Origin: Solobacterium sp.
GTDB taxonomy: Bacteria > Bacillota_I > Bacilli_A > Erysipelotrichales > Erysipelotrichaceae
DNA: 8,712 bases
Reading direction: 5' to 3'
NCBI GenBank assembly: GCA_017543005.1
Contig: JAFWEA010000333.1
Location: 1 to 8,712, forward strand
The position numbers and the translations under genes were made by a program. The notes under the pieces were generated by a model. It was not told the origin of the DNA and did not search any database. It saw only the letters and a program-made list of their open reading frames with translations. Shown here in pieces: positions 1 through 6,109 of this stretch. How positions within the stretch are numbered: the stretch's first letter is position 1; each line of letters starts with the position of its first letter.

Positions 1-561
1 CCCGGATTTCTGTTTTACAAGTTCTGCCATATTATCTGCTATGGCATTGATGACCGTATGATAGCGGTCATTTTTTTCTTCGGTCATGGCCATGGTCAGG
101 GTGGGAAACCCGATCCCGCTGACAATCGGCATCTGGCAGGTCGAGAAGTACCGGTAGATGCCCATCAGGGCCGTTTCGGCACCCATGGTATTGCATACGG
201 TGATGGCCCCGGCCGGCTTGCCCTTGAACAGCTGGTTCTTGACCGTGCGGGAATAGAAGATTCTGTCGAACGCATTGCACAATGCCCCGTTGGGACCACC
301 GAAGTATACCGGAGCACAGACGATGATGCCGTCGGACGCGATCATCTTTTCCGCCAGTTCATTGACCCGGTCAGTGTCCTGTACGCAGCGGTCAATCTCA
401 AGGCATTTATAGCACGACAGACAGCCGCGGATGTCACCCTGGCCCAGCCAGAAGAGCTCACTTTCGATCTGGTGTGTGTTCAGCCGGGCAGCCAGGTCTT
501 CGGCGGCACAGGCACAGTGTCCGGACTGGTTCGGACTGGAATTGATCAGCAGTACTTTCAT
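1..561 (-). CDS. Iron-sulfur flavoprotein / NADPH-dependent FMN reductase family protein (3' end cut by window edge)
   Basis: The minus strand is open from the ATG at 561-559 down to base 1 (187 codons, no stop), so the C-terminus lies outside the window. The protein starts MKVLLINSSPNQSG, a flavodoxin-like first beta strand and FMN-phosphate loop (residues 1-14). A compact cysteine cluster follows, C47-x2-C50-x2-C53-x5-C59, which fits the pattern that binds a 4Fe-4S cluster in iron-sulfur flavoproteins. Next come APVYFGGPNGALCNAFDR (83-100), the family's flavin-contact and dimer segment, and CNTMGAET (123-130). These proteins are usually about 180-200 residues, so little is missing. The likely role is cytosolic FMN- and Fe-S-dependent electron transfer; the physiological partner is unknown. 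A GGAGG ribosome binding site lies 9 bp upstream (rc of 571-575). It is transcribed away from the operon at 682, so a functional link is not implied. An overlapping plus-strand open frame (58-582) is an antisense shadow. Confidence 0.9.
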   Translation of the reverse strand, partial: MKVLLINSSPNQSGHCACAAEDLAARLNTHQIESELFWLGQGDIRGCLSCYKCLEIDRCVQDTDRVNELAEKMIASDGIIVCAPVYFGGPNGALCNAFDRIFYSRTVKNQLFKGKPAGAITVCNTMGAETALMGIYRYFSTCQMPIVSGIGFPTLTMAMTEEKNDRYHTVINAIADNMAELVKQKSG

Positions 562-618
562 ATTGTTTGTCCTCCGGATTAACTATACGGCATCCCGGAT
601 ATCTGCACAAATGCCGGG

Positions 619-660
619 TTGCTTGTTACTGAATTATATATGTTAATATTATTTTATAAA
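619..660 (+). promoter_or_regulatory. Candidate promoter of the RyR/TIR operon
   Basis: This is the only clearly AT-rich, non-coding stretch upstream of the four-gene operon. TTGCTT (619-624) stands 17 bp before GTTAAT (642-647). TG followed by T and TAATAT (641-649) is an alternative extended -10, and TATAAA (655-660) is a third option. None is a strong consensus, so the exact start cannot be fixed. Position, AT content and lack of any upstream plus-strand gene support a promoter here. It overlaps the divergent flavoprotein promoter, so the two may compete. Confidence 0.4.
633..660 (-). promoter_or_regulatory. Candidate promoter of the flavoprotein gene
   Basis: Read on the minus strand, bases 638-633 are a perfect TATAAT. 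TTTATA (660-655) lies 16 bp upstream as a weak -35 element (4 of 6 consensus bases). Transcription would start near 626, giving a leader of about 65 nt before the ATG at 561. The block is AT-rich in an otherwise GC-rich window. It overlaps the candidate promoter of the divergent operon. Confidence 0.45.
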
Positions 661-668
661 ATATTAAT

Positions 669-673
669 GGAGG
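669..673 (+). promoter_or_regulatory. Ribosome binding site fixing the start of the RyR gene
   Basis: GGAGG ends 8 bp before the ATG at 682. The same frame is open upstream to an ATG at 619, but that start has no Shine-Dalgarno sequence and would place the AT-rich promoter region inside the gene, so 682 is preferred. Confidence 0.85.
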
Positions 674-681
674 TGGAGCGA

Positions 682-2562
682 ATGCTGTCCTTCGCGGTAA
701 TAACAGCTACCGGGCTGCTGTTCCTGCTGGTTCTCATCTCGCTGGGATTCCAGCCGAAACTGACGGTAAAATTCAACGGGCTGATGATCTTCCTGACGGC
801 CCTGGCCGGGGCATGTATTTACGGCTATGGGTACTCGGTGCTTTTCAGCAGTTTCCCGCAGGCGATCATGCGGTCACTGTTTTCGGTATTCTGCATGTTC
901 CTGGGAAGAAACGAAATCAGCGCGGTCAGTGCCGCCCCGGCCCTGCAGGCCCCGGGCATCCAGGTGGTCATTTACTTTGTCCACATGATGGCCCTGTACT
1001 GCACAGCCAGCGCGGTGCTGGCTTCCATCGGCACAAGGCTGCTGCGGGTGATGAACCTGGCCCTGATCCGCCGGAATGAACTGCACCTGATCTACGGTGC
1101 CAGTGAGGAGTCGATCCGGCTGGCGGAGGAACTGCAGCAGGAGCACACGGTCATTTTTGTGGACCGCGGCCCGGGCAGTATGTTCGACGACCGCATCCTG
1201 CGGATGGGAAGCATCCTGTTCACGGATGATTCAGCCTGCCGTCCCAGGCCATCCTTTCTGAAAAAAGCCGGCATCACCAACAGCCGGAAAGGTATAGCTG
1301 TCTACTGTCTGGATAATTCCGCGGCTGCGAATATCCGCTTTGCGGCAGACCTGGCAAAAGCCATGGAAGAAGCCGGCATCTCTCCTGACAAAACCCGGAT
1401 TACCGTAATCGCGGACGGGGAAGACGAAGGGCATGTGAGGCAGGCCGGCGGGGAGCAGTATGGCTACGGGTCAGTGTTTTCGTTCAACCGGGCTGAACTG
1501 GTCAGCCGGCTGATGATCAGGCAGTATCCGCCCTGTGACACAATGACATTTGATGAGAAAGGCCGGGCCCTGGAGAACTTTGAAGCTGTCGTGATCGGCT
1601 TCGGCAACCTCGGCCAGGCGGCCCTGCGAGCCCTGATAATGAACGGGCAGTTCTGCGGCAGCAGTTTCCATGCGGTCGTGACCGCCGATTCGTTCAGCCG
1701 GCAGTCAGGCAGCTTCATGTACCGGTATCCGGCTGTCCGGGAAAACTGCAACGTGGAATTCCGCGAAGATAATGCCCGTAGTATTGAATTCTATGAATAT
1801 CTGTTCTCCATCCGGGAAACACTGAACTATGTGGCCGTCTGTACCGGCAATGAGAAGGAGAATGCGGAGATTGCGGCCGAACTGACCGGGTTCCTCAGGA
1901 ATGCCGGATCCAAGGCCGTTATCATACAGTGCACCAACGATGGGATCAGCCGGCTTTCGGGTTCGACCGGCCTGACGGAGACAGTCAAACTGTATTCCGA
2001 GGACCTGCTGAACAGCAGCCGGATTGACCGGATGGCAATGATTGTGAACCAGCAGTATCACACGGCAAACGGGAAAACCGCGGCGGAAAACTGGAAGGAC
2101 TGTGATTACTTCAGCCGGATGAGCTGCCGGGCCGCAGCCGATTATATGCCAGCGGTGCTGAAAGCCTGCGGTGTATCGGCAGAGGATGTCCTGGCCGGGA
2201 ACTGGCAGCCGGATACCGAAGTCATGGAGAATCTCGGCATTATGGAACACCTGCGCTGGTGCGCGTTCCATTACTGCATGGGATACAGCCCGATGAGCCG
2301 GGAAGTGTTTGCCGAACGGGTCAGACAGTACAGTCAGGAAGTCCGCGCACATGGCAGCAGCCGCATCCGGGTAACGAAGGATGCGGAAAACAGACTGCAT
2401 GCCTGCCTGGTTGGCTGGGATGAACTGGATGCCCTGGCAGATCTTGAGGAAGAACTGAGCGGGGTCAGAAAAGACTACAAGGGGATGGACAAGGACAATA
2501 TCCGGATGATACCGGCGATGCTGAAAGAGGGATATGATAAATCCACAGTTATCCGCCAGTAA
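682..2562 (+). CDS. Membrane protein with tandem Rossmann (TrkA-N-like) domains and a C-terminal RyR domain
   Basis: The product is 626 residues. Three hydrophobic segments (about 2-22, 33-55 and 93-117) anchor the N-terminus in the membrane. A first Rossmann-like fold starts at HLIYGASEESIRLAEEL (135-151). A second starts at AVVIGFGNLGQAALRAL (302-318) with a clear GxGxxG (G306, G308, G311), as in NAD-binding TrkA-N/RCK domains. The C-terminal third fits the bacterial RyR (ryanodine receptor repeat) domain: an N-terminal helix around 453-490 with W471, the hallmark MEHLRWCAFHYCMGY (521-535), and HACLVGWDELDAL (573-585). TrkA-N plus RyR is a recurring bacterial architecture, but its role is not settled; ligand or nucleotide sensing at the membrane is inferred. 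No canonical K+ selectivity filter is evident, so calling it a channel would be premature. It is the first gene of the operon, 43 bp before the secreted-protein gene. The 619 start was rejected in favour of 682 because of the GGAGG site. Confidence 0.85.
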   Translation: MLSFAVITATGLLFLLVLISLGFQPKLTVKFNGLMIFLTALAGACIYGYGYSVLFSSFPQAIMRSLFSVFCMFLGRNEISAVSAAPALQAPGIQVVIYFVHMMALYCTASAVLASIGTRLLRVMNLALIRRNELHLIYGASEESIRLAEELQQEHTVIFVDRGPGSMFDDRILRMGSILFTDDSACRPRPSFLKKAGITNSRKGIAVYCLDNSAAANIRFAADLAKAMEEAGISPDKTRITVIADGEDEGHVRQAGGEQYGYGSVFSFNRAELVSRLMIRQYPPCDTMTFDEKGRALENFEAVVIGFGNLGQAALRALIMNGQFCGSSFHAVVTADSFSRQSGSFMYRYPAVRENCNVEFREDNARSIEFYEYLFSIRETLNYVAVCTGNEKENAEIAAELTGFLRNAGSKAVIIQCTNDGISRLSGSTGLTETVKLYSEDLLNSSRIDRMAMIVNQQYHTANGKTAAENWKDCDYFSRMSCRAAADYMPAVLKACGVSAEDVLAGNWQPDTEVMENLGIMEHLRWCAFHYCMGYSPMSREVFAERVRQYSQEVRAHGSSRIRVTKDAENRLHACLVGWDELDALADLEEELSGVRKDYKGMDKDNIRMIPAMLKEGYDKSTVIRQ

Positions 2563-2593
2563 TCACTGCATAAAATGAGCCGGAGGCAGCGGC

Positions 2594-2600
2594 AAAGGAG
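2594..2600 (+). promoter_or_regulatory. Ribosome binding site of the secreted-protein gene
   Basis: AAAGGAG ends 5 bp before the ATG at 2606. The 43-bp gap from the previous stop (2560-2562) holds no convincing promoter or terminator, which supports co-transcription with the RyR gene. Confidence 0.8.
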
Positions 2601-2605
2601 ATTTT

Positions 2606-5248
2606 ATGAGAGCATCCAGGAAACGATTCACAGCAGGTTTGAGCATCATGCTTTTTCTGCTTGCCGGCCTGCCCGTAAAAGCAGAAGAAGCCAATGAACC
2701 GGCCGGTGCGTCAGGATCCGGCAAAGTTTCAATCGGAACAGTTACATTCAATACAGGTGATGATGTTGTATCGGGCTGGAACAGCGATTTCGAAAGCGGC
2801 TGGAAAAACGTGGCCGGCGAATATGTGGCGATGGTCAACTATGACGGTTCAGGTGCTTCACTCGTTTCGGAAACAGATAACCTGACGATTGTCGCGGCAG
2901 GACTGAACCGGCTTAAACGGATTTCCGGCAGCGGGAATATCAACCTGGCCGGAACCGGTATTCTTCTGGTTGATGAGATTGAACTGAGCGAAGGCAGCAA
3001 ATTCAGCCTGTATCCGTACGGAACAATTTACAGCAGCGGCAGCGTTGCGGTGTTTCTGAAAGAAGCGGGGACGGAGAACAGTTACAGGATGATCAACGGG
3101 GCATCGGTTGAAGGTGTTCTGGATGAACGGTATGTCATTCCTGCCGGAATCAAACTGATCGTTCCGGCAAATGCTGTTCTGCGGATTGAAACAGTTATGG
3201 CCGTCTTCCGGGAAGATGAAGGCGGGGAACAGGATGAAACCCCGGAGTATTACACCGCGCAGGACAAGATAAAAGACCCTGACACAATCGATCAGGCGAG
3301 AACTGTGATTACCGCCGGCAATCTGACCATACCGGAGAATACATCTCTGGTGATTGAAACCGATGGTGAAGTCAGGATGAGTTCAATATTCAGCATTGAC
3401 CATTATGTTTCGTCGCTGACAGTCAACGGACACCTGACAAACAACGGCAAAATCAGAAACGGTATCGTGGAAACAGGCGGTTCTGCCTCCGTCAGCGGAA
3501 CCGGAGCCATTGTCGGAGCAGAGGCGAGGATCAGCAATCCGGCCGCCATTTCTGATTCTGTTAAATTTGATTCCTCGCAGATCATCGTAGCCGACTGCGG
3601 CTCCGCCTGCTCCGGCAGTTTTACCCTGAATGACAGCACCCTGCTGACCGGTGTAAACACAGTTATCGACCGGCTGAATGTATACGGTGAATCCGTGCTG
3701 GAATATGAGTATGACGTTGCGGTGAACAGCATTTCTATTGCGGACGATGCAGTCCTGGATGTCTGCGCCACGGACTATTTCCAGAGAACGGCGCTGGCCA
3801 TCAGTAAAGTCCTGCGCGGCGGGACACTCAAGGTTCTATCGGGACATGTGGTTCTGGCTGAAGCGCTGACTGCTGAAAATACTGTCATCGCGTTTGATGA
3901 AAATGACTGCATTATGGAAAACCGCAGCAGCATGCCGCTGTCGGCGTCCTTTGCCCCGCTGGTGTTTACACCGGAAGAAGCACTGGAAAGCATCGGGGAT
4001 GACACTGTCCCGGTTGTTTTCGTGAAACTGAACATAACAAAAAGTGCCGGTGTATTCGGTTTTATGACAGTCAGGCATGATGGTGCGGCAGCGGAGCAGA
4101 CACCGGTTTCCCGTACCGGGTATTATTCATTCTCTGATCTGGTTATGGATGGGGAAAACTATAAATCATATATCGAGGAAGCGCAGCCGGATTATCCGAA
4201 TGTCGAAGTGGAAATATACCGGATCGCCGCTGACGGAACAGTATCCGTAACCGTACTGGATAAAAACAATGGAAATGCGGGAACTGTTGAAGACGCATTC
4301 CTGATCAGAATCATAGCGTATACGAACTTTAGCGATGTCCTTGGCGGTGGTACTGTCACGGACACAACGACAACCTATACCGGCACCGGCGCCCTGGGCT
4401 CCGGGTCGGGAAATGTCCGGATTGGGACAAACGGAGAATCCATTTTCTCCGGCACGGGACTGACCAGTCCGGATCCAGCACCGTCGCCAAGTCCACAGCC
4501 AACTGCCGGTCCAACTGCACAGCCGACTGCCAGACCAACAACGCAGCCAACCGCTGCCCCGTCTGCACAGCCGACAGCCGGGCCGGAACAGCGGGCTGCT
4601 GCGGCAGAAAACCGGGATAAAAACAACGCGTATGCCGGCCGGGCATCGGCGGCATTGACCGCGGGTACAACAGGGGCTGACCAGCCGGGAACAGGCGTTC
4701 GGAAACAGATCCCATACCGGCTGCCGGAAACCCTGAAGGAAAATAACAGTGCAGTTTCCAGCACATTTTTCGCAGTATTCAGCAATCCGGAAGGGCAGTT
4801 GGTATTTGTGCCGGCTGACTATGACCCGGTTTCCTCGTCATTGTCATTTACAGGCGGCGGGGCGGATAAATATGCAGCCATGGCAGTGAGTCTGGAACAG
4901 GTTGAATTCACCGCGTACAATACCGGGCTGCGGTCTGCCAGGAAAAACGGCCGGATCCGCTGGCTGGAGCTGACGATGCATGCAGAAGATGAATGGTTAC
5001 ACATACCGGAAGGAAGCACGGTCCGGCTGGCATTGGACTATCCGGCCGGCAGAACCGGAATGCATGTTTTCTATGAGGATGAATCCGGCATGCTGCATGA
5101 TACAGCGGCAGAGTATGATGCATCTGCCGGGATCCTGACACTGGATGTCCCGTCCGGCGGCCGCCTCTTCACTGTCACCGGCGCAGACCGTGTCAGCGCG
5201 GCAGATCTGGCGGAACTGCATCGCTTTATGGCAGACCGCGCGCAATAG
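2606..5248 (+). CDS. Large secreted beta-rich protein with Pro/Thr/Ala-rich linker, function unknown
   Basis: The product is 880 residues. A classical Sec signal peptide is visible: basic n-region (RASRKR), hydrophobic core (about 10-22) and a likely VKA|E cleavage after residue 26. Residues about 30-610 are rich in short Ser/Thr/Gly/Val/Ile strands with repeated motifs of the type 'SxxVxGxGxIxG', as seen in solenoid or beta-helix surface proteins; this is a judgement by eye, not a domain match. A low-complexity linker (622-660) repeats QPTA-like units. The C-terminal region (about 690-880) looks like one or more beta-sandwiches ending in GRLFTVTGA. No LPxTG motif, C-terminal membrane helix, lipobox or S-layer homology domain is evident, so it is probably released or held non-covalently. 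Cysteines are few, as expected of an exported Gram-positive protein. No catalytic motif was recognised. It sits between the RyR gene and two TIR-type genes (15 bp to the next start), implying co-expression with them. An extracellular ligand, adhesin or sensor partner is possible, but none is demonstrated. Confidence 0.85.
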   Translation: MRASRKRFTAGLSIMLFLLAGLPVKAEEANEPAGASGSGKVSIGTVTFNTGDDVVSGWNSDFESGWKNVAGEYVAMVNYDGSGASLVSETDNLTIVAAGLNRLKRISGSGNINLAGTGILLVDEIELSEGSKFSLYPYGTIYSSGSVAVFLKEAGTENSYRMINGASVEGVLDERYVIPAGIKLIVPANAVLRIETVMAVFREDEGGEQDETPEYYTAQDKIKDPDTIDQARTVITAGNLTIPENTSLVIETDGEVRMSSIFSIDHYVSSLTVNGHLTNNGKIRNGIVETGGSASVSGTGAIVGAEARISNPAAISDSVKFDSSQIIVADCGSACSGSFTLNDSTLLTGVNTVIDRLNVYGESVLEYEYDVAVNSISIADDAVLDVCATDYFQRTALAISKVLRGGTLKVLSGHVVLAEALTAENTVIAFDENDCIMENRSSMPLSASFAPLVFTPEEALESIGDDTVPVVFVKLNITKSAGVFGFMTVRHDGAAAEQTPVSRTGYYSFSDLVMDGENYKSYIEEAQPDYPNVEVEIYRIAADGTVSVTVLDKNNGNAGTVEDAFLIRIIAYTNFSDVLGGGTVTDTTTTYTGTGALGSGSGNVRIGTNGESIFSGTGLTSPDPAPSPSPQPTAGPTAQPTARPTTQPTAAPSAQPTAGPEQRAAAAENRDKNNAYAGRASAALTAGTTGADQPGTGVRKQIPYRLPETLKENNSAVSSTFFAVFSNPEGQLVFVPADYDPVSSSLSFTGGGADKYAAMAVSLEQVEFTAYNTGLRSARKNGRIRWLELTMHAEDEWLHIPEGSTVRLALDYPAGRTGMHVFYEDESGMLHDTAAEYDASAGILTLDVPSGGRLFTVTGADRVSAADLAELHRFMADRAQ
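4496..4585 (+). repeat. 12-bp-periodic in-frame tandem repeat encoding a (x-P-T/S-A) linker
   Basis: About seven and a half degenerate 12-bp units (type CAGCCAACTGCC) encode residues 631-660 of the secreted protein. The unit is x-Pro-Thr/Ser-Ala, with Gln as the most common first residue and a looser 24-bp period in which every second unit begins CAG. Such Pro/Thr-rich stretches are usually extended, flexible spacers between a distal domain and a second domain. Third-codon positions differ between units, so the array is not a very recent expansion. Any gain or loss of units would stay in frame. Confidence 0.85.
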
Positions 5249-5252
5249 AAAT

Positions 5253-5257
5253 GGAGG
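5253..5257 (+). promoter_or_regulatory. Ribosome binding site deciding between two adjacent ATG codons
   Basis: GGAGG is followed by ATGATG at 5261-5266. Spacing is only 3 bp to the first ATG and 6 bp to the second, so the second (5264) is the better start. It also gives an N-terminus (MSWDLYM) that lines up with the start of the neighbouring TIR protein (MSYTYDVFF). Confidence 0.65.
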
Positions 5258-5263
5258 TACATG

Positions 5264-6109
5264 ATGTCCTGGGATTTATATATGACAGCCGTCAGGGCGG
5301 ATGCTGAAACAGCAGAACAGCTGGCAGACAGTATCCGCAGCTACCGGCTCCCAAAAGGTGTCACACTGCCTGATTCCGGACTTGATTACCGGCAGGTGAT
5401 TGTGGACGCATCTGATGAACCGCTGGATGACAGCCGGAAAGAACAGCTGCAGCAGAGCCGTTTTCTTGTGGTGGTCTGCTCTCCGGCAACCCGGACAAGT
5501 GCGGCAGTCGGTGAGCGTCTGGCTGTTTTCCTGAGCAGTCATGATAAAAACAGCATCATTGCCGTCATAGCGTCCGGTGAACCGGCGGAGTCTTTCCCGG
5601 AAATGTTTATCGAACACCAGACTGTACGCCACATCATGCCTGACATGACGGTCATCGAAAGAGAAGAGACGATCGAACCGGTGGCGGCTGACCTGCGGGG
5701 AGATACCCCGGCAAGAAGAAAGCAGCTGCTGCGCTATGAAACCGTCCGGATTGCCGCGTCGGTCCTCGGCCTGCATCCGGATGATCTCGAGCAGCGGCAC
5801 CGGAGCCGGGAAAGAAGGACTGCCCGGACAATCATTGCCGGCGCGGCGGCAGTATGTCTTTCGGCAGCGGCACTGTTCCTGCGGCTTGGCTATGTTGCCC
5901 GGAAAGAAGGGCAGATTGCTGAACAGCAGACAGCGCTCAGTACGGAAATTGCCGCCCGGACCATGCATGAACTGCCGGAACTGTTTAAAGATGATCCGGA
6001 AGCACTGACATACATCGAAGAAGCGGTCACCCATGCCAGGGAATCACTGAGCGAACTGGGACTGGATGATCTGCTTGAAGAGGGCGGTCAGGAGGATACA
6101 GGATCATGA
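5264..6109 (+). CDS. TIR-like single-pass membrane protein lacking the catalytic Trp/Glu (probable pseudo-TIR)
   Basis: The product is 281 residues from the ATG at 5264 (282 from 5261). It is a shortened paralogue of the next gene's TIR protein. Shared landmarks are SYRLP (26-30), VVCS (70-73), GEPAESFP (105-112), and a post-TIR helical segment 'EPVAADLR ... LGLHPDDLEQRHRSRERR' (138-185) that is typical of this bacterial TIR family. A transmembrane helix follows (about 188-206), then a short tail with an ELPEL segment that also matches the neighbour. Between VVCS and SFP the two proteins align without gaps. In that alignment the neighbour's W88 and catalytic E92 fall on A81 and R85 here; E84 is adjacent but displaced by one. 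The first TIR box (YDVFFSYR in the neighbour) is degraded to WDLYMTAVR. NAD+ cleavage is therefore unlikely; a regulatory or scaffolding partner role is inferred. Basic residues before the helix (RHRSRERRTAR) predict a cytosolic N-terminus. It has no TPR repeats. Its stop overlaps the next start by ATGA, which suggests translational coupling. Confidence 0.8.
   Translation: MSWDLYMTAVRADAETAEQLADSIRSYRLPKGVTLPDSGLDYRQVIVDASDEPLDDSRKEQLQQSRFLVVVCSPATRTSAAVGERLAVFLSSHDKNSIIAVIASGEPAESFPEMFIEHQTVRHIMPDMTVIEREETIEPVAADLRGDTPARRKQLLRYETVRIAASVLGLHPDDLEQRHRSRERRTARTIIAGAAAVCLSAAALFLRLGYVARKEGQIAEQQTALSTEIAARTMHELPELFKDDPEALTYIEEAVTHARESLSELGLDDLLEEGGQEDTGS
6091..6095 (+). promoter_or_regulatory. Ribosome binding site of the TIR-TPR gene, inside the upstream coding region
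   Basis: GGAGG lies 10 bp before the ATG at 6106 and within the last codons of the TIR-like gene. With the ATGA stop/start overlap at 6106-6109, this is a typical coupled junction and points to balanced production of the two proteins. Confidence 0.75.

Noticed and set aside
58..582. Plus-strand open frame of 174 codons over the left end
   Set aside because: It is antisense to the flavoprotein gene, whose minus-strand product has clear FMN-loop and cysteine-cluster motifs and a ribosome binding site; the plus-strand product shows no recognisable features.
619..681. Upstream in-frame start at 619 for the RyR gene
   Set aside because: It has no ribosome binding site, would cover the AT-rich promoter region, and the ATG at 682 has GGAGG at ideal spacing.
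1705..2400. Long minus-strand open frame (231 codons) inside the RyR gene
   Set aside because: It lies wholly within a gene with recognised RyR and Rossmann motifs, and its product is a low-quality Pro/His/Arg-rich sequence typical of antisense frames in GC-rich DNA.
2575..2694. Small open frame starting ATGAGCCGG just before the secreted-protein gene
   Set aside because: It overlaps the signal-peptide coding region in another frame, has no ribosome binding site and gives an Arg-rich, featureless product.
5276..6034. Minus-strand open frame of 252 codons opposite the pseudo-TIR gene
   Set aside because: Antisense shadow: the plus strand carries the TIR-family motifs, a ribosome binding site and coupled junctions.
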